Shown: piece after piece, positions 10,907-18,893 of the stretch
How the letters are laid out: every line of letters starts with the position of its first letter
Numbering within the stretch: position 1 is the first letter of the stretch
From: Vibrio gazogenes
GTDB taxonomy: Bacteria; Pseudomonadota; Gammaproteobacteria; Enterobacterales; Vibrionaceae
Length of the DNA stretch: 64,000 nucleotides
Assembly (NCBI RefSeq): GCF_023920225.1
Contig: NZ_CP092587.1
Span: forward strand, 186,001-250,000
Direction of reading: 5' to 3'
Made by a program: the position numbers and the translations under genes
Notes under the pieces: generated by a model
Database searches by the model: none
What the model was told of the DNA's origin: nothing
What the model saw: the letters and a program-made list of their open reading frames with translations, nothing else

Positions 10907-11471
10907 ATACTCGTTCTTCTCTCAATTCATCTCTGAGGGATTTTATCAGCTCAATATCCCGCTCTTCTGCTTCTTTCAGGGCTCTGAAAATGGCCCATTG
11001 CACATCCCACTCTGCACAAACCGCTTCATTTTGCTTTTGATTCTCATTGGTGATTGCTAAATCTGTTTGCGCTTCTTCCAGTTGCATCACTGTGTTCACT
11101 GAAATTGTACTGATTTGTTGGAGTGCTTCTGTGAGTTGCTCTCTGTCTAACAGGCCATGTAAGAGTGTTGCCAGTGCTTCACAGGCATCGATTGCCGGAT
11201 AAACCGCATAAACATCGAATGTGTCCTGTGATGGAATCAATTCTTCCAATTTCTCGAGTTGACGCTCGAAGTCTATCTTGGCGCTTTTGACTGTGAGCGA
11301 CTCCCACACCGTATCCAAAATTTGTCGATATGTTGCATGAGCAGCAAACGCGGTGTGCTCGCAAAACATTGCGTAATTGGGATACATACGTTCACACAGG
11401 CAAGCCATAAAAGTGATTTGTTGCCAAGGGGTAAGCTTCTGCAGACGTAGCTGAACTGGGTTTTGTAGCAT
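10884..11471 (-). CDS. yjaG: YjaG family protein (DUF416)
   Basis: A 195-residue soluble protein of the DUF416 family, usually found close to hupA in enterobacteria and vibrios, as here. Recognisable features are the N-terminal LQKLTPWQQITFMACLCERM, the central YAVYPAIDACEALATLLHGL and the acidic, helical C-terminus beginning WDVQWAIFRALKEAEERDIE. There is no signal peptide, membrane segment or known catalytic motif, and the biochemical role is unknown. Its upstream region carries an 8-bp tandem repeat about 75 bases before the start codon. Confidence 0.88.
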   Translation of the reverse strand: MLQNPVQLRLQKLTPWQQITFMACLCERMYPNYAMFCEHTAFAAHATYRQILDTVWESLTVKSAKIDFERQLEKLEELIPSQDTFDVYAVYPAIDACEALATLLHGLLDREQLTEALQQISTISVNTVMQLEEAQTDLAITNENQKQNEAVCAEWDVQWAIFRALKEAEERDIELIKSLRDELREERVSNIGVSL

Positions 11472-11546
11472 GTTGACTGGTGCTCCGAAATAAGACCTCG
11501 GCAGTGTACTTGATAATGCATGTACAGGCTAGCCTGACATACTTCT

Positions 11547-11594
11547 CTCCATTCCTCCATTCCTCCATTCCTCCATTCCTCCATTCCTCCATTC
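11547..11594. repeat. 8-bp tandem repeat, six copies (CTCCATTC)
   Basis: Six perfect contiguous copies of CTCCATTC (GAATGGAG on the other strand) lie between divergent yjaG and the hydroxyacid dehydrogenase gene. The array ends 75 bases upstream of the yjaG start. The unit is not a multiple of three, and both strands read through in open frames that look fortuitous. Such arrays change copy number by slippage, so promoter spacing or leader length could vary. Confidence 0.95.
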
Positions 11595-11674
11595 CCCTCA
11601 AACGAGCGGTACATGGCAATGATTCGTGTTTGAATATTATGTATGATGAATCACTATAAAATGATCACAAGGCA

Positions 11675-12604
11675 GTGAATGAGCACATGACACATAATCT
11701 TTATCTGCTCACCGGACAGGATGATACATACCGTACTCTGATTGAAGCAAAACAAATTCCAGAGTTACGATTAACGCAACAGGCACAGGACGCGACGATT
11801 TTACTGGCAGCACCACCGTTGGCTGCCAAAGTGATCGATGACTTTCCAGCACTTGGCTGGTTACAGTCAACATTTGCCGGCGTTGATTCGCTCGTTCAAG
11901 CGGGCGGACGGCAGGACTACCGACTGACAAATGTAAAAGGGATTTTTGGTCAGGCCATTGCTGAATATGTGCTTGGCTATATGATTGCACACTATCGACA
12001 TTTTAACTGCTACCGGCAGCAGCAACAGCAGCAGTCTTGGCGGCCACATCCGTATGAACGGTTGAGCGGGAAGACAATGGTCATTCTCGGTACCGGTAAT
12101 ATTGCTACTTTTCTTGCTCAGGCGGCTCGTCACATGGGGCTGATCGTGATTGGTGTGAATCGAACGGGCAAGCCACCTGAACAAAGTCTATTTCATGACG
12201 TCTATGCGATAGATGATATTGAGAAAGCGTTGGCGTTAGCTGATGCGGTGGTCAGCACTTTACCGAATACTCAGGCGACGGAATCATTACTGAATCTTGA
12301 GATGCTGAAAAACTGTCGTCAGGCGTTATTATTCAATGTCGGGCGGGGAAATACCTTGCAAGAGGAGGATTTGCCGGCAGCGATAGAAGCCGGTGCAATC
12401 CAACATGCATTTCTGGATGTTTTTGTGACTGAACCTCTGCAGACGTCTCATCCTTTTTGGTTGCATCCACAAATCACCCTGACCCCTCATATTGCGGCAA
12501 TGAGTTTCCCTGAACAGATTGTCGATGTTTTTATCGACAACCTGATGCGATGGATGCAAGGGAGAGATTTACAGTATATTGTGGATTTCAATAAAGGCTA
12601 CTGA
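11675..12604 (+). CDS. D-2-hydroxyacid dehydrogenase (GhrA-like)
   Basis: NAD(P)H-dependent reductase of the D-isomer 2-hydroxyacid dehydrogenase family, likely acting on glyoxylate or hydroxypyruvate. The 309 residues contain the substrate-domain block GWLQSTFAGVDSLV, the dinucleotide-binding GTGNIATFLAQAA, the Arg region FNVGRGNTLQEEDL, the catalytic Glu segment HAFLDVFVTEPL and the His/Trp segment TLTPHIAAMSFPEQ. Start choice is weak: GTG 11675 lies very close to AAGG (11669), whereas ATG 11687, four codons later, has only a poor upstream site. The gene is divergent from yjaG across the tandem repeat, and the UDG-family gene follows 18 bases later, suggesting an operon. Confidence 0.88.
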   Translation: MNEHMTHNLYLLTGQDDTYRTLIEAKQIPELRLTQQAQDATILLAAPPLAAKVIDDFPALGWLQSTFAGVDSLVQAGGRQDYRLTNVKGIFGQAIAEYVLGYMIAHYRHFNCYRQQQQQQSWRPHPYERLSGKTMVILGTGNIATFLAQAARHMGLIVIGVNRTGKPPEQSLFHDVYAIDDIEKALALADAVVSTLPNTQATESLLNLEMLKNCRQALLFNVGRGNTLQEEDLPAAIEAGAIQHAFLDVFVTEPLQTSHPFWLHPQITLTPHIAAMSFPEQIVDVFIDNLMRWMQGRDLQYIVDFNKGY

Positions 12605-12622
12605 TGTGAGCACAGGTGACGG

Positions 12623-13198
12623 ATGTTAGATATCGTATTACAACAAATCAGTCAGTGTCGACTTTGTGAATCTGATTTACCACTCGGTGCAAATCCAGTC
12701 ATTCGTGCACATCGTGATGCCCGGATTCTCATTGTCGGGCAAGCGCCCGGTATTCGAGTTCATCAGACATCGATTCCATGGAACGATCCAAGCGGTGATC
12801 GACTCAGAGCTTGGCTGAACATTGAGCGGGATACATTCTATGATGCGCGGCAAATCGCCATTATGCCAATGGGGTTGTGTTATCCGGGGAAGGGGCGCTC
12901 CGGTGATCTGCCACCACGTAAGGAATGTGCGCCACTGTGGCATCAGCGTGTTTTGGATGAGTTACCCAATATTGCGCTGACATTGCTCATTGGTCAGTAC
13001 GCCCAAAACTACTATTTGCCGAATAAACCCAAAACGCTAACTGAAACGGTACAAAACTGGTCTCATTGGCTACCTGATGCTGTGCCGTTACCACACCCTT
13101 CGCCAAGGAATACGTTATGGTTGAAAAAACATCCATGGTTTGAAAGTGATGTGGTTCCTTTTATAAGAAATCGGGTTCATGAATTATTGGTAATATGA
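12623..13198 (+). CDS. Uracil-DNA glycosylase family protein
   Basis: A 191-residue protein of the uracil-DNA glycosylase superfamily, probably a base-excision repair enzyme or a relative. It has VGQAPG at 38-43, equivalent to the first active-site loop, and PHPSPRN near residue 150, equivalent to the DNA-intercalating second loop. Four cysteines (12, 15, 86, 102) are placed as in iron-sulfur family 4/5 glycosylases, so a 4Fe-4S cluster is plausible. Activity on uracil is inferred, not shown. AGGTGA precedes the ATG, and it lies 18 bases after the dehydrogenase gene. Confidence 0.85.
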   Translation: MLDIVLQQISQCRLCESDLPLGANPVIRAHRDARILIVGQAPGIRVHQTSIPWNDPSGDRLRAWLNIERDTFYDARQIAIMPMGLCYPGKGRSGDLPPRKECAPLWHQRVLDELPNIALTLLIGQYAQNYYLPNKPKTLTETVQNWSHWLPDAVPLPHPSPRNTLWLKKHPWFESDVVPFIRNRVHELLVI

Positions 13199-13210
13199 GT
13201 AAATTTTTCG

Positions 13211-13275
13211 GCTGAAATATCAGGGCAGAACAGTTGTCAGACCTGATTGGTCGGGCTTGTTCTGCGGATTTCAGC
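13211..13275. other. Nested inverted repeats, structured RNA or terminator candidate
   Basis: Three nested arms occur in order: GCTGAAAT (13211-13218), GCAGAACA (13225-13232), GACC (13240-13243), then GGTC (13249-13252), TGTTCTGC (13258-13265), ATTTCAGC (13268-13275). Each pair is perfectly complementary. The element starts 13 bases after the UDG-family stop codon and ends about 160 bases before hupA. No U-tract follows, so it is not an obvious intrinsic terminator; it could be a 3' UTR structure, a protein-binding site or part of the hupA control region. Confidence 0.55.
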
Positions 13276-13436
13276 AGTAAAATGTCATCCCCAGACAATG
13301 AAAATTGTGAGTTGTTGCTCAGTTTATAGCTAAATTTTCATCAAATAAGCAAAAGAACATCGACAAACCTTTGCCAGACGGGGGCTTTATGCTTTAGAGT
13401 TGGTCAGGTTCGATAACATATTAGAAGGGAAACCGA

Positions 13437-13709
13437 ATGAACAAGACCCAATTAATCGACTTTATTGCAGAAAAAGCAGATCTCTCTAAGGCGCAAGCAA
13501 AGTCTGCTCTAGAAGCGACTCTAGGTGCAGTTGAAGAGGCACTGAAATCAGGTGACCAAGTTCAACTAATTGGTTTTGGTACATTTAAAGTCAATCATCG
13601 TGCTGCACGCACTGGACGTAATCCAAAAACTGGTGATGAAATCCAAATCGCAGCGGCAAACGTTCCTGCATTCGTTGCCGGAAAAGCGCTGAAAGAATCA
13701 GTAAATTAA
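13437..13709 (+). CDS. hupA: DNA-binding protein HU, alpha subunit
   Basis: The 90-residue histone-like protein bends and compacts DNA as a dimer in the nucleoid. The sequence is canonical HU from [18 protein letters not shown] to the end, with [18 protein letters not shown] as the beta-arm entry and [14 protein letters not shown] at the C-terminus. GAAGGGA lies a few bases before the ATG. It is followed by a strong terminator that overlaps the upstream edge of the next gene. The alpha assignment rests on the yjaG/DUF1481 neighbourhood. Confidence 0.97.
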   Translation: MNKTQLIDFIAEKADLSKAQAKSALEATLGAVEEALKSGDQVQLIGFGTFKVNHRAARTGRNPKTGDEIQIAAANVPAFVAGKALKESVN

Positions 13710-13717
13710 TTTATACT

Positions 13718-13756
13718 CTACGCCAAGGCAGTTTTGTGTTCTTGGCGTAGTTTTTT
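13718..13756 (+). terminator. Rho-independent terminator of hupA
   Basis: The 10-bp arms CTACGCCAAG and CTTGGCGTAG are followed by six T residues, ending exactly one base before the ATG of the DUF1481 gene. The downstream gene therefore needs read-through or a promoter inside this region. Confidence 0.92.
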
Positions 13757-14461
13757 ATGAAAAAGTTTGTTATTTCCTGTCTCCTTTCCGGGCTTATGCT
13801 CGGTTGTTCCTCCTCTCAGAAACCAACGTCTGTACCATTAGAAAACTATTCCGGTGGTGAGCGAATGGGCGATGCGACGAGTCTGTATTGGTATACTGAA
13901 GAATCTAACCACCCTCATGCTGCTGATGACTATATTCAGTCCCGTCATGATGGTTGGTATCGAACCAGCTACCGCTGGGAAAATAGTGTCTTAAAAGAAC
14001 TTGTCCGTGAAGGTGAACAAATCTCTGGTTCCTCAGGGAAACAAGAATTGGTGCCTTTTCAGGTCCATGTCCGTTTTGATAAAAATGGGGATGCGGTTTA
14101 TCAACAGTATCGAGTCAACCATAAAGTTTTCCCGTTAACGTCAAAAACACTGGAGCATTATAAATCTCAAGCTGAGGCGATTGTTGAGACGGTCAAAAAA
14201 CAAGACAAACAAGATCAGATGCTCATTCAGGGCGTTTGGGACGGTGAGACGTTTGAGACTTGTAGCGGGCAGGAATACGAAAAAGTAGAGTTTAATAAAA
14301 CGCTGCCGAGCTTTGTGATTCAACGGCTTTCCAGTCTGGATAATTATCTGGCTTTTCTGGGTAAAATCCGCAATGGCCGCGTTTATATTCAAGAGTTACT
14401 CATGCTTGCTGATGATGAACATGAGTGTATTCCGCGGCCGAATTTGATTGAAAAACCTTAG
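13757..14461 (+). CDS. DUF1481 family lipoprotein (YjaH-like)
   Basis: A 234-residue predicted lipoprotein. The N-terminal MKKFVISCLLSGLMLGCSSS is a lipoprotein signal with lipobox LMLGC, Cys17 being the expected acylation site, and no Asp at +2, so outer-membrane sorting is likely. The rest is soluble and periplasmic, matching the DUF1481 family that follows hupA in enterobacteria and vibrios. The function is unknown. The ATG starts directly after the hupA terminator T-run, leaving no ordinary ribosome-binding site except GGCG within the stem, an unusual arrangement. Confidence 0.85.
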   Translation: MKKFVISCLLSGLMLGCSSSQKPTSVPLENYSGGERMGDATSLYWYTEESNHPHAADDYIQSRHDGWYRTSYRWENSVLKELVREGEQISGSSGKQELVPFQVHVRFDKNGDAVYQQYRVNHKVFPLTSKTLEHYKSQAEAIVETVKKQDKQDQMLIQGVWDGETFETCSGQEYEKVEFNKTLPSFVIQRLSSLDNYLAFLGKIRNGRVYIQELLMLADDEHECIPRPNLIEKP

Positions 14462-14475
14462 TCTTTTTGGCTGTT

Positions 14476-14500
14476 CGTACAGCGAACGAAACGCTGTACG
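14476..14500. terminator. Hairpin between convergent DUF1481 and pectin lyase genes
   Basis: The 9-bp arms CGTACAGCG and CGCTGTACG flank a seven-base loop, 15 bases after the DUF1481 stop. A short T-rich stretch (GTTTTTC) begins only 10 bases later on the plus strand, so efficiency is uncertain. Confidence 0.45.
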
Positions 14501-14582
14501 TCAGTTGTCGTTTTTCATCGCCTTCTTCTGATTTGTGTGCTCAAACAGGCGGAGATATTCAACCTGATTGAGCCTCGTTCAC

Positions 14583-16229
14583 TTAATTGATATTGCCTTG
14601 CGGGCCGAAGTTAAAGCTACGGACCGTTGACGTACTGACAGGTTTTGTTGTCTGAAGACCTGAGCGCCAGTTACCATTCGAGTTGACAGCATTCATGACA
14701 TTGCCACTGATGGCAAAGTTGCGTCGTCCGTTCTCATCATAGTTCTCAACACAGGCGCGACCGAGAACATTGAAACAACTTGAATTTGCCTGTCCGAGTG
14801 TCGCACTGAGCGGTGCGAAGAGTGTGCCGGATTTGACAGAACTAATCGGAGAGAAGTTATTGCCACGTGTGTAGTAGTTTCCTTCCATCACCATATAGGC
14901 ATTCACGCCCTGTAACCCCCCGGCATAGTTACCGTCAAAGTAATTGTTGACCATATGTACAATGCCACCATCCACTTTTGGCGCCCTTCCGGATGAATTT
15001 CGGATACGGTTGTTTGCCATCGTAATCGTCTGATTTTCAGCAATCAGCAGCATGGTCCAGTAATGCTTGGCATTACAATAGTGTCCGTAATCGGTCGTGC
15101 CATCTAAGTAGTTGTTTGAGATCGTGACTTGTTTGGCCGTCCCTAATCCGGTCACCAGCATCTGGCGTCCGATTCGAGCGATATAATTGTGGTCAATCCA
15201 GATACGGCTGGCATTATCGAGCGATACGGCATCTCCGCCCCACACTAGCCCGTCATTAATGTCAGTAATCGACAGGTTACGGATGATAATGTTCGAGACA
15301 CCATCCCGGAGATAAAAGCCTTTACCTTTAATTCCGGAGCGAGAGCCGATACCGATAATTGTTTTGTTTGAACCAACGCGCATTGGTTCTACTCCGGCCG
15401 CATCGTAGGTAATGTTATAGGTGTTACGGCCATCACAGTAGCCTAAACGGGCAAGGATTTTTTCTTGTTTGCCATTATAGCGGCAGTTGTTTTCAGAATA
15501 GGTACAGCCGGCTGATGTCGTTCTGTTCCCTCGAAAATCAATGATTCCGTTGACTCGGATAATTCTGGGAGTATTGCCGCGAATCGCATTCTCAAGCTGG
15601 CTTGGTGTCGAGACTGTAACGACCTGACCGCCTGCACCACCAGTTGTGCCAGTGGCAAAACCAAACGGTGTATTGGTGGTATTGGTTGAGCCGGAAGACG
15701 ATGAAGATGAAGGAAATGTCCAACGCTGATTATCTGCGCCGGTCCAGGTGTATTGGACGACTCGTGAACCATTCGCTTTTCGTGCGCCATAAACATCGAC
15801 TGCCAACCCGCTGTATTTAGAAATAATCGCATATTGGCCATTGCCTTGGGCACTGATATTCCAAGCCTGATTTTCGGCACCACTACAGCCCCACTGTTGC
15901 AAGTTGGTTGCCGGTTCGGCTGAATTATTGGTGACATCAATACACTGACCACTGCCCATGTTTTTGATCGTGGCCCAGTTTGATGCATCAAGGTTGACTT
16001 GCCATTTTTGGTAGTCAGATCCGCTACAATTCTGAATTTGTAACTGAGCACCGGCACTGTTCGATGAACTATTGACTCCCAAACATAAGCCTGAATTCAC
16101 ATCAATAATCGGTGAAATGGTGCCATTTGGGATAGTTGCTGCGATTGCCGACTGAGATAGTCCGAGAGGCAATATGGTTGTAAAAAGTAGTCCTACAAGA
16201 TGAGAACCTATGGTTTTAGTATGTCGCAT
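14583..16229 (-). CDS. Secreted pectin lyase (PL1, fungal-type) with N-terminal ricin B lectin domain
   Basis: Extracellular enzyme predicted to cleave pectin or pectate by beta-elimination. The 548 residues comprise a signal peptide ending near SAIA, a ricin-type beta-trefoil lectin domain (about 35-172, with repeated QxW-like blocks YQKW, NQAW and NQRW), a serine-rich linker SSSSSSGS, and a parallel beta-helix lyase domain. The lyase shows GIGSRSGIKGKGFYLRD, ITDINDGLVWGGDAVSLD, IWIDHNYIARIGRQ and SSGRAPKVDGG, where the Arg matches the catalytic Arg of pectin lyases. These blocks resemble fungal pectin lyase A more than Erwinia pectate lyases. The lectin probably anchors the enzyme to polysaccharide. 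It is not near other pectin genes, suggesting acquisition as a single gene. Pectin versus pectate preference is inferred. Confidence 0.88.
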   Translation of the reverse strand: MRHTKTIGSHLVGLLFTTILPLGLSQSAIAATIPNGTISPIIDVNSGLCLGVNSSSNSAGAQLQIQNCSGSDYQKWQVNLDASNWATIKNMGSGQCIDVTNNSAEPATNLQQWGCSGAENQAWNISAQGNGQYAIISKYSGLAVDVYGARKANGSRVVQYTWTGADNQRWTFPSSSSSSGSTNTTNTPFGFATGTTGGAGGQVVTVSTPSQLENAIRGNTPRIIRVNGIIDFRGNRTTSAGCTYSENNCRYNGKQEKILARLGYCDGRNTYNITYDAAGVEPMRVGSNKTIIGIGSRSGIKGKGFYLRDGVSNIIIRNLSITDINDGLVWGGDAVSLDNASRIWIDHNYIARIGRQMLVTGLGTAKQVTISNNYLDGTTDYGHYCNAKHYWTMLLIAENQTITMANNRIRNSSGRAPKVDGGIVHMVNNYFDGNYAGGLQGVNAYMVMEGNYYTRGNNFSPISSVKSGTLFAPLSATLGQANSSCFNVLGRACVENYDENGRRNFAISGNVMNAVNSNGNWRSGLQTTKPVSTSTVRSFNFGPQGNIN

Positions 16230-16566
16230 CGTTCGAAAATCCTTCTCTGTTTATATCGATTAAGCCACGCCATCAACAACAAATTTAGATGAAGACTTCT
16301 GGTTGAAAGTCCACGGGATCATCACCGATGTGGCGGGATGATGCGCTGTTGGTTGATGGGACGCGTCGTGTTTAAAAAGTAATCGACATAATGATTAAAA
16401 AGTAGTCATAAGTGCTTGAAGAACAGTTGAATGATTCAAGGTGTGAATTGACATATAAAACAGTAACTTTATATTTTATAAAATTATTTTTATAACATGA
16501 TGTTTCATTTTTTATGAAACAAGACTAAGGTGCCGATGACGGTATACAGCGTCTCAATCACTCATT
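16230..16566. other. Intergenic region upstream of the pectin lyase
   Basis: 337 bases without a gene, between the MocR gene stop and the pectin lyase start (both minus strand). It is AT-rich around 16455-16520 and contains one perfect inverted repeat at 16501-16521. No KdgR-like box in the usual arm order was found by eye. Confidence 0.5.
16501..16521. promoter_or_regulatory. Inverted repeat TGTTTCAT/ATGAAACA, operator or weak terminator
   Basis: Perfect 8-bp arms separated by five T residues lie 46 bases past the MocR stop on its strand and 272 bases before the pectin lyase start. The half-sites resemble those of KdgR but in the opposite arm order, so a KdgR assignment is not supported. 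As an RNA it could be a weak hairpin after the regulator gene. Confidence 0.35.
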
Positions 16567-17910
16567 TCAAACCAGGAAGGGGAGCGTGCTTGTCGCACTC
16601 GTATCTATCAAGTTTTTCAATTGGTATAGCCCTTCCCGAAAGCGTGCTTCTGAGTTAATCGACATCAGCGATAAGCGGATATGATTGGTCGGCTGCTGAA
16701 CGGCGAAATAGCTGCCGCTACTGACTAAAAGATGTCGCTTTGCGGCTTCTAAGACAAAGCGCTCTGGCTGCCAATACGGTGGCAGCTCGAGCCAGATATG
16801 ATAGCCATGCTGATGTGGTGTCTCCGGGGCAAGGATTTCCTGAGCGATCAACTGGCGTTGTTGGGCGAGTTGTTGTTGTCGTTGAGCTAGTTCAAAAGCC
16901 ATTCCGGATGAGACTAACTCAGCAGCAACTTGGTAATTAAATGGTGAAGAAAGCCAAATATTCGCGCGGATATGGGCATTTATGGTACTGATTTGCGCAT
17001 CCGGTACTTTGATAAACCCACACCGTAATGCCGGACTAATTGCTTTGGATAAACTTGTTACGTGGAATCCTTGCTCGGGAAGCCAGTTACAAATAGCAGG
17101 AATCGGCGCAGGATTGAGAAATCCATAGATATCATCTTCAATCAGCCAAGTGTGCGAATCACGAATCAGTTGCGCAATGATTTCTCGTCGTGCTGCGGGC
17201 ATGCTGACGCCGGTGGGGTTTTGGTGTGAAGGCACCACGATAACGACTTTCGGCTTTGCGGTTTGCAGCACGTGTTGTAAACCATCGGGCGTGATGCCGT
17301 GTTCATCCATCTCAATCCCGATCACTTCTCGTCTCATGAGACTGGCAATGGCAAGAATTCCCGGATAAGTGAGTGACTCAACCGCGATGGCATCTCCCGG
17401 TTTGGTCAGGGCTTCAATCAACAAGGCCAGTGCATTTTGGGCACCGTCGGTCAAAAGCGTATTATCGAGAGTTCCTCCGGTGAGGCCGTAGCGGGCTGCC
17501 CATTCAACACCCACTTGTCTGTGCTGCTGGTGGCCCGAATATTCGGCATAACCGATTAATTGAGGCGTGATTTGGGTTGCTGCTTTTTTAAATCCATCTT
17601 GCAAGGCCATGATGTTATGGCTCAGACAGGGTTGGAGAATCGAAAAATTGAATTCAGTTTCATCTTCCGAGGCATGAATCACCTGAGACAACTGTGATTC
17701 ACCACAGACAAACGTACCCCGACCGACAAAAGATTCGACACGATTTTGTTCGGCCAGTAGCTTGTAAGCTTTTGCCACTGTCACCGGTGTTGTATTGAGC
17801 TCATCGGCCAGCACCCTGTGAGGGGGCAGTTTTGAATTCGGTGGATAATAGCCTTCTGTGATTCTGGAGATGATCGTCTGGGCTATCAGTTTAAACTTGG
17901 CCTCACTCAC
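16567..17910 (-). CDS. MocR-type GntR regulator with aminotransferase domain
   Basis: PLP-binding transcription regulator of 447 residues. An N-terminal GntR winged helix (about 1-70; PPHRVLADELNTTPVTVAKAYKLL) is followed by a fold-type I aminotransferase-like domain. Visible PLP-site features are VVPSHQNPTGVSM, the Asp/Tyr segment LIEDDIYGF and the lysine of VTSLSKAISPALRCGF. Such regulators sense PLP or amino-compounds and control nearby metabolic or transport genes. The obvious neighbours are the pectin lyase downstream on the same strand and the divergent ompR region. The target cannot be read from sequence. It is alone in its transcription unit. Confidence 0.9.
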   Translation of the reverse strand: MSEAKFKLIAQTIISRITEGYYPPNSKLPPHRVLADELNTTPVTVAKAYKLLAEQNRVESFVGRGTFVCGESQLSQVIHASEDETEFNFSILQPCLSHNIMALQDGFKKAATQITPQLIGYAEYSGHQQHRQVGVEWAARYGLTGGTLDNTLLTDGAQNALALLIEALTKPGDAIAVESLTYPGILAIASLMRREVIGIEMDEHGITPDGLQHVLQTAKPKVVIVVPSHQNPTGVSMPAARREIIAQLIRDSHTWLIEDDIYGFLNPAPIPAICNWLPEQGFHVTSLSKAISPALRCGFIKVPDAQISTINAHIRANIWLSSPFNYQVAAELVSSGMAFELAQRQQQLAQQRQLIAQEILAPETPHQHGYHIWLELPPYWQPERFVLEAAKRHLLVSSGSYFAVQQPTNHIRLSLMSINSEARFREGLYQLKNLIDTSATSTLPFLV

Positions 17911-18106
17911 AACGTACCTATTTCTCGTGTTTAGTCTCTGTGACTTAGTGTACTGGACTCTTCGGGGGATGGAAATATAAGGCGTATCGGTTGTGGGAGG
18001 TGGTGTGTCGATAAGACATAAACGTTAACAATTCTTTTCGTTCTTTGCCGGGAAATGGTGATACATTAAAATCAGAAAATTCGTATCAGATGAACAGAGG
18101 TGATGC

Positions 18107-18826
18107 GTGCAGGAAAGTGAAAAGATTTTAGTAGTTGATGATGATGCTCGGCTCCGGTCATTGCTGGAGCGTTATCTGACCGATCAAGGCTATCATGTCC
18201 GGAGTGTTGCCAATAGTGAGCAAATGGATCGCTTGTTGGCTCGTGAGAATTTTCATCTCATGGTTCTGGATCTGATGTTACCCGGAGAAGATGGTTTATC
18301 CATCTGTCACCGTTTACGCCAGTCGAATAATCAATTACCTATTTTGATGTTGACGGCAAAGGGGGATGAAGAAGATCGAATCACTGGCCTTGAACAAGGT
18401 GCAGATGATTATCTGCCCAAGCCTTTTAATCCCCGGGAATTACTGGCGCGGATCAAAGCTGTTTTACGCCGTCAGGTGAATGAACTGCCCGGTGCACCGA
18501 GTGCCGAAGAAACTATTATTGAATTCGGTGAATTCCGGCTCAATCTCGGGACTCGGGAAATGTTCCGCGGGGATGAGGTGATGCCACTGACTTCCGGTGA
18601 ATTTGCGGTTCTGAAAGTCTTGGTATCGAATCCGCGTGAACCGATGTCACGGGATAAGCTGATGAATATGGCAAGAGGACGAGAATATTCCGCGATGGAG
18701 CGCTCTATCGATGTGCAAATTTCTCGTTTGCGTCGAATGCTTGAAGTCGATCCGGCGAAACCCCGTTATATTCAGACCGTTTGGGGATTAGGCTATGTTT
18801 TTGTGCCGGATGGTCAGTTCAATTAA
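18107..18826 (+). CDS. ompR: Osmolarity response regulator OmpR
   Basis: DNA-binding response regulator of the EnvZ/OmpR system, controlling porins and osmotic or acid responses. The 239 residues have a receiver domain with the acidic pocket VVDDD (9-13), phospho-acceptor Asp55 in MVLDLMLPG and Lys in YLPKPFNP, then an OmpR/PhoB winged helix ending in QTVWGLGYVFVPDG. The start is GTG at 18107, giving MQESEKILVVDDD, which fits known OmpR N-termini, with AGAGGTGA upstream. envZ follows 67 bases later. Confidence 0.97.
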   Translation: MQESEKILVVDDDARLRSLLERYLTDQGYHVRSVANSEQMDRLLARENFHLMVLDLMLPGEDGLSICHRLRQSNNQLPILMLTAKGDEEDRITGLEQGADDYLPKPFNPRELLARIKAVLRRQVNELPGAPSAEETIIEFGEFRLNLGTREMFRGDEVMPLTSGEFAVLKVLVSNPREPMSRDKLMNMARGREYSAMERSIDVQISRLRRMLEVDPAKPRYIQTVWGLGYVFVPDGQFN

Positions 18827-18893
18827 TCCACTCAACGCGATCATTTACATTGGGGAGTCATTGATTTGGGCGACCCAATGATTCAGGAGTTCC

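Noticed and set aside
11273..11619. Two open frames reading MEEWRNGG repeats
   Set aside because: They are translations of the 8-bp tandem repeat on the minus strand overlapping the yjaG start; no evidence of coding beyond the array.
16501..16521. KdgR operator upstream of pectin lyase
   Set aside because: Arms occur in the opposite order to the KdgR palindrome, so the match is not valid.
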